From Rhodoferax koreense (lineage in GTDB: Bacteria; Pseudomonadota; Gammaproteobacteria; Burkholderiales; Burkholderiaceae_C): a stretch of 64,000 nt of DNA. The DNA lies in the NCBI RefSeq assembly GCF_001955695.1, contig NZ_CP019236.1, forward strand, positions 496,001 to 560,000. Direction: 5' to 3'. Both the position numbers and the translations under genes were made by a program. The notes beneath the pieces were generated by a model, which worked only from the letters and a program-made list of their open reading frames with translations, was not told the origin of the DNA and ran no database searches. Shown here piece after piece: positions 28,243-37,640 of this stretch. How positions within the stretch are numbered: position 1 is the first letter of the stretch; the number at the start of each line of letters is the position of its first letter.

Positions 28243-28977
28243 ATGACGAAACAAACCGTCGGCAAAAAGGACCGGGCAGCAGGCACGGCGCCCACCGTGG
28301 ACCAGGTCTACACCAGCGTGGTGGAGGCCATCGTCGACCAGCGGCTGATGCCGGGCACGCGGCTGAACGAACTGGCGATGTGCGACGCCTTCAAGATCTC
28401 GCGGCGCGAGATGGAGCGGGTCTTCGCGCGGCTGGCTTTCGAGCAACTGGTACGCATGCAGCCCAACCGTGGCGCCTTCGTGGCCAGTCCCGACGCACAG
28501 GAAGCGCGCGAGATCTTCGCCGCGCGCAAGGCCATCGAAGCCGGCGTGGTCGAACTGGCGGCGGCGCGTGCCTCGGGCGCCGACTTCAAGCTGCTGACCA
28601 AATGCATCACCGACGAGGATGCCCACCGCCACGCCGGCCGCATGCGCGAAGCGGTGCGGCTCTCGGGGCAGTTCCACCTGATCCTGTCCGAAGTGGCGGG
28701 CAATGCCATCCTGGCCGATCAGGTGCGGCAACTGGTGGCGCGCACGTCGCTGGTCACCAGCCTCTACGACAACGTCAGCGAAATGGGCTGCTGGCACGAC
28801 GACCATGGCAAGCTGATCGAACACCTGCGTGCGCACCGTTTGAGGAAGGCGATCGACCTGATGCGGCGGCACCTCGACGACCTGGAAGAGAGCCTGAATC
28901 TCGACCGCAAAGTCAGCGACAAGACGGATTTGCGCGCAATTTTCGGCCAGGGCGCCGGCAACTCCGCGCCTCGATAG
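28243..28977 (+). CDS. GntR-family regulator with FCD domain
   Basis: 244 residues. N-terminal winged helix (about 18-85; RLNELAMCDAFKISRREMERVFARLAFEQLV) followed by an all-helical FCD effector domain (about 95-230) with the metal/ligand histidines in GQFHLIL and HGKLIEHLRAHR. It reads away from the ABC/amidohydrolase operon across a 143-base gap holding two dyads, so it most likely represses that operon until the substrate or a product binds. Confidence 0.9.
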   Translation: MTKQTVGKKDRAAGTAPTVDQVYTSVVEAIVDQRLMPGTRLNELAMCDAFKISRREMERVFARLAFEQLVRMQPNRGAFVASPDAQEAREIFAARKAIEAGVVELAAARASGADFKLLTKCITDEDAHRHAGRMREAVRLSGQFHLILSEVAGNAILADQVRQLVARTSLVTSLYDNVSEMGCWHDDHGKLIEHLRAHRLRKAIDLMRRHLDDLEESLNLDRKVSDKTDLRAIFGQGAGNSAPR

Positions 28978-29104
28978 CCGGGTTGCGAGCTAACGCCAAC
29001 GCCTCAAAGTGGCGCGGAAAATGAGCCGGCTCGCCGTTTTGGTGCGACGGCAGGCTGGTTTCAAGCGCGTTTTGCCCCGTCGGCATCAGGGTAATCCTGG
29101 TGCC

Positions 29105-29128
29105 GCAAACGTTTGCGCAAACGTTTGC
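29105..29128. promoter_or_regulatory. Double LacI-family operator (RbsR sites) before rbsB
   Basis: Two perfect 12-base palindromes GCAAACGTTTGC stand directly head to tail at 29105-29116 and 29117-29128. The AAACGTTT core with central CG is the LacI/RbsR type. A weak promoter (TTTGCG 29112-29117, TAACAT 29135-29140) overlaps them, so binding would block transcription. The regulator is encoded in the operon at 32890. Confidence 0.85.
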
Positions 29129-29186
29129 TTTTGATAACATCGCGTCCCCCGGCCTGTGTGCCGACGCTCATTCCAAGGAGACATCC

Positions 29187-30140
29187 ATGAAGTTCACCCG
29201 TCGCGCCGTCCAAGGCGCCGTTGCCCTGAGCCTGCTCGGCGCCTTCGCCGCCACGCCATCCTTCGCGCAGGAAAAGCCCAAGGTCGCCCTGGTCATGAAG
29301 TCGCTGGCCAACGAATTCTTCCGCACCATGGAAGACGGCGCCAAGGCGCACCAGAAGGCCCACGCCGCCGAATACACCCTGGTGGCCAACGGCATCAAGG
29401 ACGAGACCGACACCGCCGCGCAGATCAAGATGGTCGAGCAGATGGTGGCGCAGAAGATCAACGCGCTGGTCATCGCGCCGGCCGATTCCAAGGCCCTGGT
29501 GCCGGTCATCAAGGCCGCCATCGACAAGGGCATCCTGGTGGTCAACATCGACAACCAGCTCGACGCCGATGCGCTCAAGGAAAAGGGCATCCTGGTGCCC
29601 TTCGTCGGCCCCGACAACCGCGCCGGTGCCAAACTCGTGGGCGATGCACTGGCCAAGGAACTCAAGGCCGGCGACAAGGTCGGCATCATCGAAGGTGTGT
29701 CCACCACCTTCAATGCGCAGCAGCGCACGCTGGGCTACCAGGACGCGATGAAGGCCGGCGGCATGACCGTCGTCGGCGTGCAGTCCGGCCAGTGGGAAAT
29801 CGACAAGGGCAACACCGTGGCCGCCGGCATGATGCGCGAGCACCCCGACCTGAAGGCGCTGCTGGCCGGCAACGACAGCATGGCGCTCGGCGCCGTGGCG
29901 GCGGTCAAGGCCGCGGGCAAGACCGGCAAGGTGCTGGTCGTCGGCTACGACAACATCGGCGCCATCAAGCCGATGCTGGCCGATGGCCGCGTGCTCGCCA
30001 CCGCCGACCAGTTCGCCGCGAAGCAGGCCGTGTTCGGCATCGAGACCGCGCTCAAGGCCATCGCCGACAAGAAGAAGCAGGCCGACATGCCCGCCGTGGT
30101 GAAGACCGACGTGGTCCTGGTCACCAAAGCCTCCAAGTAA
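29187..30140 (+). CDS. rbsB: Ribose ABC transporter substrate-binding protein
   Basis: 317 residues from the ATG at 29187 with AAGGAG upstream. Signal peptide ending SFA-Q, then the type I sugar-binding fold (VALVMKSLANEFFRTMEDGA, DSKALVPVIKAAIDKGI, GNDSMALGAVAA). It delivers D-ribose to RbsC/RbsA. The complete rbs set and the operator make ribose the likely sugar, though related pentoses are possible. Confidence 0.92.
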   Translation: MKFTRRAVQGAVALSLLGAFAATPSFAQEKPKVALVMKSLANEFFRTMEDGAKAHQKAHAAEYTLVANGIKDETDTAAQIKMVEQMVAQKINALVIAPADSKALVPVIKAAIDKGILVVNIDNQLDADALKEKGILVPFVGPDNRAGAKLVGDALAKELKAGDKVGIIEGVSTTFNAQQRTLGYQDAMKAGGMTVVGVQSGQWEIDKGNTVAAGMMREHPDLKALLAGNDSMALGAVAAVKAAGKTGKVLVVGYDNIGAIKPMLADGRVLATADQFAAKQAVFGIETALKAIADKKKQADMPAVVKTDVVLVTKASK

Positions 30141-30152
30141 AAAAACCGGGAC

Positions 30153-30172
30153 GGGCGCGGGTCACCGCGCCC
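30153..30172 (+). terminator. Stem-loop after rbsB
   Basis: GGGCGCGG at 30153-30160 pairs perfectly with CCGCGCCC at 30165-30172 around GTCA. No T-run; probably stabilises the rbsB end of the transcript. Confidence 0.45.
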
Positions 30173-30219
30173 GCGCTGCCATGACCTCTTGCCCCCACAC
30201 GGTTCAACCGGGAAAAACA

Positions 30220-30288
30220 CCGTTCGGGCTGAGCTTGTCGAAGCCGTGCCTTGAGCGCACAAGCCTTCGACAAGCTCAGGCCGAACGG
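30220..30288. repeat. REP-like inverted repeat inside the rbs operon
   Basis: Arms at 30220-30243 and 30265-30288, 24 bases each with one mismatch, around a 21-base loop. The core GAGCTTGTCGAA / TTCGACAAGCTC is a widespread dispersed element in Gram-negative genomes. It fills the gap between rbsB and rbsA. Confidence 0.85.
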
Positions 30289-30293
30289 CTCGA

Positions 30294-31885
30294 ATGGGCG
30301 GCGTGGCCGTGAGCCCCGCCACGCCCGTGCTCACCCTGAGCACCATCGGCAAGGACTACGCCGCGCCGGTGCTCGACGACGTTTCGCTGGTGTTGAACGC
30401 TGGCGAGGTGCTGGCCCTCACCGGCGAGAACGGCGCGGGCAAGAGCACGCTGTCCAAGATCGTCTGCGGCCTGGTGCCGCCCACGCGCGGGCAGATGCTG
30501 CTTGGCGGCCAGGCCTTCCGGCCGACCTCGCGCCGCGATGCCGAACGCTTCGGCGTGCGCATGGTGATGCAGGAGCTGGGCCTGGTGAGCACGCTGTCGG
30601 TGGCCGAGAATCTGTTGCTCGACCGCCTGCCGAACCGCGCCGGCTGGATCGACCGCGCCGAGCTGCATGCGCAGGCCGCGCGCCAACTGGCCAAGATCGG
30701 CATGCACGGCATCGATCCGGCCACCAAGGTGTCGCGCCTTGGCATCGGCCAGCAGCAGATGGTGGAGATCGCGCGCAACCTGCAGGACGACACGCGTGTG
30801 CTGGTGCTCGACGAGCCGACCGCCATGCTCACGCCGCGCGAGACCACGCATCTCTTCGAGCAGATCGACCTGCTGAAGGCGCGCGGCGTGGCCATCGTCT
30901 ACGTGTCGCACCGCCTGGAAGAGCTGCAGCGCATCGCCGACCGCGTGGCCGTGCTGCGTGACGGCCGCCTCGTCGACGTGCGAGCCATGGCCGGCCTGCG
31001 CGAAGAGGAGCTCGTGCAGCGCATGGTCGGGCGCGAGGTGCTGCAGGACGAGGGCCGTGCGCGCCGCGTGGCCGGCCCGGTGCTGTTGACGGCGCGTGGC
31101 ATCGGCCGCGCGCAGGCCGTGCGCGATGTGAATCTCGAACTGCGCGCCGGGGAAGTCATGGGCCTGGCCGGCCTGGTCGGATCGGGCCGGACCGAACTCG
31201 TGCGGCTGCTGTTCGGCGCCGACCGTGCGGACCGCGGCGAGATCACGCTGCATGCCAACGGCCAGGTGACCCAGCAGGTGCGCAAGGGCTGGCGCTCGCC
31301 CATGCAGGCCATCCGCGCCGGCATCGGCCTCGTCACCGAAGACCGCAAGTCGCAAGGCCTGCTGCTTCCGCAATCGATCCGCGTCAACACCACGCTCAGC
31401 GACCTGGGCGCCATCTCGCGCGGCGGCTGGCTGCAGCGCGCCAAGGAGCGCGGCATTGCGCAACGCCTCTCGACCCTGCTGCGCGTGCGCTCGCGCAACA
31501 TCGAACAACCCGTCTCCACGCTCAGTGGCGGCAACCAGCAGAAGGTGGTGTTCGCACGCTGGCTGCACCGCGAATGCAAGGTGCTGCTGCTCGACGAGCC
31601 CACACGCGGCGTGGACGTTGGCGCGCGTGCCGACCTGTACGCCGAACTCGACCGCATGACCGATGCCGGCAAGGCCCTGCTGATGGTCTCCAGCGATCTG
31701 CGCGAACTCATGGCCATGTGCGACCGCATCGGCGTGATGAGCGCGGGCCGCCTCGTCGCCGTGTTCGAGCGCGGCCAATGGAGCGAGCAATCGCTGCTGG
31801 CCGCGGCTTTCAGCGATGCGGCCGGGCGTGGCGACCCACACCTCACTTCTACGACTCTTTCGACCCCGGCCACCGCCGTCACACC

Positions 31886-31889
<4 letters not shown>
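30294..31889 (+). CDS. rbsA: Ribose ABC transporter ATPase (two ABC domains)
   Basis: 531 residues, 30 more than E. coli RbsA. First domain Walker A GENGAGKST; signature-region LGIGQQQMVEIAR; Walker B LVLDEPTAML. The second domain has the degenerate Walker A GLVGSGRTE usual in RbsA, with LSGGNQQKVVFARWL and LLLDEPTRGVD. The start is uncertain: ATG at 30294 lacks a clear ribosome binding site and directly follows the inverted repeat; GTG codons at 30303 and 30309 are alternatives. Confidence 0.92.
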
Positions 31890-32889
<1,000 letters not shown>

Positions 32890-32890
<1 letters not shown>

Positions 32891-33906
32891 TGGCCACCAT
32901 CCGGGACGTGGCGCTGCACGCCGGTGTTTCGGTCACCACCGTGTCGCACGTCGTCAACGACACGCGTCATGTGAGCCTGGAGGGGCGCACGCGCGTCGAA
33001 GCGGCGATCCGTGCGCTCGGCTACGTGCCGAGCGCCGTGGCGCGCAGCTTGAAGAGCAACACCACGCGCACGCTGGGCATGCTCACGCCCAATAGCTCCA
33101 ACCCGTATTTCGCCGAGATCGTGCGCGTGGTGGAAGACCGCTGCTTCGCCGCCGGCTACACGCTGATCCTGTGCAATACCGAAGACGAATCCTCGCGCCA
33201 GAGCGTCTACCTCAAGGTGCTGGCCGAGCGCCGCATCGACGGCCTGATCGTCGTCTCCACCGGTGACGACGAAGCGCTGGTGAGCCAGCTGCGCGGCCTG
33301 CCCATGCCCACCGTGCTGCTCGACCGCGAGATCGACGACCCTGGCTGCGACCTGGTCGAGACGGCACACAGGGACGGCGGCCTGCTCGCGGTGCGGCACC
33401 TGCTGTCGCTCGGCCACCGGCGCATCGCCTGCATCGGCGGGCCCGAGCATGTCTCGGCCGGCGAGCAGCGCATCGAAGGCTGGCGGCTGGCGCTGTCCGA
33501 GTCGGGCGCCGCCTCGGACGCGGGCGCCATGTTGTGGCGCGGCGGCTTCACCAGCCAGGGCGGCTATGAGGCCATGCACGCCATCCTGCGCGGTGCGCAC
33601 CGGCCCTCGGCCGTGTTCGTCTGCAACGATCTCATGGCCATCGGCGCGCTGCGCGCCCTCCACGAAAGCGGGTTGCGCGTGCCCGACGACATCTCCATCG
33701 TCGGCTTCGACGACATCGAACTCGCCGCCTACACCTGCCCGCCGCTGACCACCGTGGCCCAGCCCAAACACCTCATCGGCGCCCTCGCGGTCGACATGCT
33801 GCTCGAACGCGTGGACGGGCGCCGGCGCGAGATGCGCAAGCTGGTGCTGCAACCCGAGCTCCGCGTGCGGGCCTCCACCGCACGTTTCACCCCCCAGTCC
33901 CCATGA
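32890..33906 (+). CDS. rbsR: LacI-family regulator RbsR
   Basis: 338 residues. DNA-binding helix-turn-helix and hinge at the N-terminus (ATIRDVALHAGVSVTTVSHVVNDTRHVS, then SAVARSLKSN) and a ribose-binding-like core (SNPYFAEIVRVVEDRCF, GFDDIELAAYTCPPLTTV). Being inside the operon gives feedback: ribose releases it from the double operator at 29105. The ATG at 32890 shares one base with the rbsC stop; a TTG three bases earlier is less likely. Confidence 0.92.
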
Positions 33907-34856
33907 ACCCAGATCCTTCCCATCCCATGCCCCACATCGTCGTGCTCGGCAGCCTCAACATGGACCTGGTGCTCCGGGTGCCGCACGCCCCCGCGGCCGG
34001 CGAAACCCTGCACGGCCAGTCGATCCACCGCATCCCGGGCGGCAAGGGCGGCAACCAGGCCGTGAGCTGCGCGCGCCAGGGCGCCCAGGTGAGCCTGGTC
34101 GGCTGCATCGGTGCCGACGCCGACGGCGAAGCCCTGCGCAGCGCCCTGCAGGAAGACGGCATCGACACCGACGCGCTCTACACCGACCTCGCCGCCCCCA
34201 CCGGCACCGCCGTGATCCTGGTCGAAGACTCGGGCCAGAACCGCATCGTGGTGATTGCCGGCGCCAATGCCAAGCTGCAGTTCGACGAAGCGGCGCTGCA
34301 GGCCCGGCTGGCCGGTGCGCAGGTGTTCGTCACCCAGTTCGAAACCCCGCTCGCGCAGGTGCAGCGCGGCATGGAACTGGCGCATGGCGCGGGCTGCAAG
34401 GTGGTGCTGAACCCGTCGCCGATGCAGCCCTTCGACGCCGCGTTGTGGCCGCTGATCGACACGCTGGTCGTCAACGAGGTGGAAGCCGGTGCGCTGGCCG
34501 GGCGCAGCGTCGCCACGCCGATTGAGGCCGCCGAAGCCGGTGCCGCATTGCGCGCACGCGGCGTGGCGCGGGTCATCGTCACCCTGGGCGCGGCCGGCGC
34601 TGTGGCCGTGGATGCCGACGGCGCACGCCACCACCCCGCGCCACAGGTCAAGGTGGTCGACACCACAGCCGCCGGCGATACCTTCCTCGGTACCGTGGCC
34701 GTGGCGCTGGCGTCCAACCAGACGCTCGACGAAGCCGCCGCCCTGGGCATCCGCGCCGCCGCCCTGTGCGTCACCCGGCCCGGCGCGCAGCCCTCCATCC
34801 CCACCCGCGCCGAAGTGCTGCAAAGCCCGCCGGCCGCCGCCTGGAGCCCGCTGTGA
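33903..34856 (+). CDS. rbsK: Ribokinase
   Basis: 317 residues, PfkB family. N-terminal VVLGSLNMDLVLRVPHAPAAGETL, GGKGGNQAV sugar-binding motif and the catalytic DTTAAGDTFLG with the base aspartate are intact. It phosphorylates ribose at O5 with ATP. Overlaps rbsR by 4 bases and rbsD by 4. Confidence 0.94.
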   Translation: MNPDPSHPMPHIVVLGSLNMDLVLRVPHAPAAGETLHGQSIHRIPGGKGGNQAVSCARQGAQVSLVGCIGADADGEALRSALQEDGIDTDALYTDLAAPTGTAVILVEDSGQNRIVVIAGANAKLQFDEAALQARLAGAQVFVTQFETPLAQVQRGMELAHGAGCKVVLNPSPMQPFDAALWPLIDTLVVNEVEAGALAGRSVATPIEAAEAGAALRARGVARVIVTLGAAGAVAVDADGARHHPAPQVKVVDTTAAGDTFLGTVAVALASNQTLDEAAALGIRAAALCVTRPGAQPSIPTRAEVLQSPPAAAWSPL

Positions 34857-35251
34857 AACGCACCGCCCTGCTGCACGCCGAACTCTCCCGCGTCATCGCG
34901 TCGCTCGGCCACGGCGACATGCTGGTGCTGGGGGATGCCGGGCTGCCGATCCCCAATGGACCGCAGCGCATCGACCTCGCCGTCACCTCCGGCCTGCCGC
35001 CGCTGGCCGACGTGCTGCGCGCCGTGCTGACAGAGATGCAGGTGGAGCGTGTGGTGCTGGCCAGCGAAACCCTGGCGCGCGAGCAGAAGGGCGCACTGCC
35101 CGCCTGGTGCGCGGGCCAGTTGAGCGTGACGCCGGAACTGGTGTCGCACGAGGAGTTGAAACGCATGACCGCCAGCGCCAAGGCCGTGGTGCGCACGGGG
35201 GAGTGCACGCCGTATGCGAACATTGTTTTGTGTGCGGGGGTGACGTTCTGA
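34853..35251 (+). CDS. rbsD: D-ribose pyranase
   Basis: 132 residues from the GTG at 34853, overlapping the rbsK stop. The catalytic histidine of GHGDMLVLGDAGLPIP and the C-terminal RTGECTPYANIVLCAGV are as in RbsD, which converts beta-pyranose to beta-furanose ribose for the kinase. Last gene of the rbs operon. Confidence 0.93.
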   Translation: MKRTALLHAELSRVIASLGHGDMLVLGDAGLPIPNGPQRIDLAVTSGLPPLADVLRAVLTEMQVERVVLASETLAREQKGALPAWCAGQLSVTPELVSHEELKRMTASAKAVVRTGECTPYANIVLCAGVTF

Positions 35252-35461
35252 GGGTATGGGGCGGGCGAACGCTGCCGGGCCGAATCAGGCGGCCACGCGG
35301 AGCGTCGGAGGTCCCTGGTTAAACTGTTTTTTTGTACCGTATCACCAGAAAACGCCAGCGGGCACGGGGCAATATTCGCTGAGGAGGCCCATGACGAGGG
35401 CGCCCTCTTGGTGGTTAAATTTCGGGGATGAAAACGAAATCACGTTAGCGCGCAGCAGAGC

Positions 35462-35962
35462 ATGCCCATTACGCCGTTTCACTTCGGTCCGGGAGCGGCG
35501 ATCCACGCCGTCGCGCCCAAGCACGTGAGCTTTCTAGCCTTCTGCACAGCCAATGTCCTGATAGACATTGAGCCGTTGTACTACATGCTCACGGATCAAG
35601 AGCGTTTGCATCGCTTCTTTCATACCTATGTGGGCGCCTCATTGGTGGCACTGCTAGCTTTCGCACTGTTTCTCGCTTGCCGTTGGTTTGCTCGCCGGCA
35701 CTAGCTCCCGAATCCGTTCAAGTGGCAGTCTTTGAGCCTCCTGGCTGTAGCGCTAGGCGCAGCGGCAGGAACCTATTCACATATCGTCCTCGACAGCGTC
35801 ATGCACTCCGACATCACGCCATTTGCGCCGTTCAGCGAATCCAACCCGCTCTTTCGAGTCATCTCTCTGTCCGCGCTGCACTGGTTTTGTCTTGGCTCCG
35901 GGGCGTTAGCCTTACTCATCCTTGGTGTCAGGCATGTCGTGTCCAGTCAGAATGCGCGCTAA
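35462..35962 (+). pseudogene. Conserved membrane protein interrupted by an in-frame amber stop
   Basis: Reading from the ATG at 35462 gives 80 residues (MPITPFHFGPGAAIHAVAPKH..., two membrane segments), then TAG at 35702-35704. The same frame stays open to 35962 and continues with a plausible family body (FKWQSLSLL, GTYSHIVLDSVMHSD, FRVISLSALHWFCL). Without the stop the protein would be about 166 residues, a YdjM-like / DUF4184-like integral membrane protein. So a single base change separates it from an intact gene. Base composition is clearly lower in G+C than in the flanking operons. Confidence 0.75.
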
Positions 35963-35986
35963 CCCTTCCTTCAAGCGGACCCACTC

Positions 35987-36268
35987 GTGATCAAGTTTCT
36001 AATTAGCTGGGGGCCAATGCTCCTCCTCATTGCCGTTTGGATTTTTTTGATGAAAAAGGGCGGCGCTATGAGCTACAAACAGCACGTCACGGAGATGAAG
36101 CAGCTGGGCGAGGCACAGCTGGCGGAAATGAAGCGGACGAACGATGCGCTTGTTCGAATAGAGAGCTTGCTTCGCCAGGATTGCGGCGGCGGCAGGAGGA
36201 ACACAGGTGACGAAGGTAACTTGTCGGGCCAACAGGTCGCGCCAGCGGACGGCTTTACCGCCCGCTGA
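35987..36268 (+). CDS. Small membrane protein with FtsH-like transmembrane segment
   Basis: 93 residues from a GTG at 35987. ISWGPMLLLIAVWIFLMKKGG resembles the second membrane segment of FtsH (SWFPMLLLIGVWIFFMRQ), but the AAA and protease domains are missing; instead a helical stretch (about 30-65, KQHVTEMKQLGEAQLAEMKRTNDALVRIESLL) looks like a coiled coil. I recognise a family of stand-alone small proteins of this form. No function is known to me. The 3' end overlaps a possible upstream start of the M50 gene. Confidence 0.65.
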   Translation: MIKFLISWGPMLLLIAVWIFLMKKGGAMSYKQHVTEMKQLGEAQLAEMKRTNDALVRIESLLRQDCGGGRRNTGDEGNLSGQQVAPADGFTAR

Positions 36269-36284
36269 GCTTCGTTGGGCATCA

Positions 36285-36827
36285 ATGAAGCACATCCGCC
36301 CTCCAGGCCCAAGCCTTCGGATGGTCATCCGCGGCGTTCCAATCTATGTGAATTGGTCGCTGCCATTCCTGGGGGCCGCTATTGCCTACCTTCCTGCAAA
36401 ACACGCAGGTGGTTCAGGCGTTGCCAACTATCTCGCTGTGCTCTTATGCCTGGTGACGCTGCTCGTTCTCCACGAGGTGGGTCACGCAGTAGTCGCACGG
36501 ATTTGCTCTTTGAAAGTGCACGCCATCGTCTTGTCAGGCTATGGCGGCTGCTGCATCTCGGACGTGCCGAGACGGCTATCGCACGCAGCTTTTTTGGCGG
36601 CGGGCGGGCTGCTTGCTCAGCTGCTCGTCTTGGTGATCACCATCGGCTTCTTGCTGGTTGATGGCTCGTCTCAGAGCATTGTCGTGAATAGCGCAGTGTT
36701 CGCTCTCATAGGCGTGAACATCGTGTACATGCTCGTGAACCTTGCGCCATTCCAGGGGAGCGATGGTGCTCGCCTGCTTGTCATTGCCAAACAAGCGCTG
36801 TCAGAGCTTCGAAAACGCCGTAGCTGA
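36285..36827 (+). CDS. Site-2 protease family (M50) membrane metalloprotease
   Basis: 180 residues from the ATG at 36285; an ATG at 36207 in the same frame would add 26 residues and overlap the previous gene. The zinc motif HEVGH (residues 63-67) and the second motif NLAPFQGSDG with the third ligand aspartate are intact, both in hydrophobic segments. Such proteins cleave membrane substrates inside the bilayer. It lacks PDZ and CBS domains. Lies in the AT-richer island. Confidence 0.82.
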   Translation: MKHIRPPGPSLRMVIRGVPIYVNWSLPFLGAAIAYLPAKHAGGSGVANYLAVLLCLVTLLVLHEVGHAVVARICSLKVHAIVLSGYGGCCISDVPRRLSHAAFLAAGGLLAQLLVLVITIGFLLVDGSSQSIVVNSAVFALIGVNIVYMLVNLAPFQGSDGARLLVIAKQALSELRKRRS

Positions 36828-36930
36828 TCTGCGCAGCCTGACTGTCTGTCAAGCGGATGCCAACGCGTATCGGGCTGGGGTTCTTCAGTCGCTACTTTCC
36901 TTACGGAGCAACTTACCTTGGGCGTTCTCC

Positions 36931-37635
36931 TCACCGCACCAACCGATACCCCACCGCCGTCTCCGTCAACAAATGCCTCGGCTGCGCCGGATCCACCTCC
37001 AGCTTCTGCCGCAGATGCCCCATGTACACCCGCAGGTAATGCGCCTGCTCCGAATGTGACGGCCCCCACACTTCCCGCAGCAGCTGGCGCTGCGTGAGCA
37101 CGCGGCCGGTGTTGGCGATGAGCACGCCGAGCAGCCGGTATTCGGTGGGCGTGAGGTGCACTTCGGCACCGGCGCGGCGTACCAGGCGGGCGGCGCGGTC
37201 GACTTCCACGTCGCCGAAGCGGAACACCGATTCCTCGTCACCGCTGGCGGACTCCGAGCCCTGCGCGGCGCGCGGGCGGCGCTGGGTGGCGCGCACGCGG
37301 GCCATGAGCTCGCCGGTGCCGAAGGGTTTGGTGAGGTAGTCGTCGGCGCCAGCGTCGAGCGCGGCGATCTTGTCGGCCTCATCGGCGCGGGCGGAGAGCA
37401 CGATGATGGGCACGGCCGACCAGCCGCGCACGTCGCGGATCACTTCCAGTCCATCGCTGTCGGGCAGGCCGAGGTCGAGCACCACCAGGTCGGGCTTGCG
37501 CGTGCCGGCATCGAGCAGGCCGCGTTGCGCGGTGGCGGCTTCGAACACCTGCCAGCCCTCGGCCTCGAGGGCGGCGCGCACGAAGCGGCGGATCTGCGGC
37601 TCGTCTTCGATCAGGATGGCGGTGGGGCTGGACAT
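36931..37635 (-). CDS. kdpE: Response regulator KdpE
   Basis: 234 residues. The receiver domain (ILIEDEPQIRRFVRAAL, phosphoacceptor in VVLDLGLPDSDG, switch lysine in TKPFGTGEL) and an OmpR-type winged helix (LTPTEYRLLGVLIANTGRVLTQRQLLREVWG) are complete. It activates the kdp operon. The start at 37635 lies 5 bases after the kdpD stop. Confidence 0.95.
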   Translation of the reverse strand: MSSPTAILIEDEPQIRRFVRAALEAEGWQVFEAATAQRGLLDAGTRKPDLVVLDLGLPDSDGLEVIRDVRGWSAVPIIVLSARADEADKIAALDAGADDYLTKPFGTGELMARVRATQRRPRAAQGSESASGDEESVFRFGDVEVDRAARLVRRAGAEVHLTPTEYRLLGVLIANTGRVLTQRQLLREVWGPSHSEQAHYLRVYMGHLRQKLEVDPAQPRHLLTETAVGYRLVR

Positions 37636-37640
37636 GGCTT

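Noticed and set aside
35342..35524. 60-codon minus-strand frame ending in MGLLSEYCPVPAGVFW
   Set aside because: No ribosome binding site, no family recognised, and partly overlaps the start of the interrupted membrane protein.
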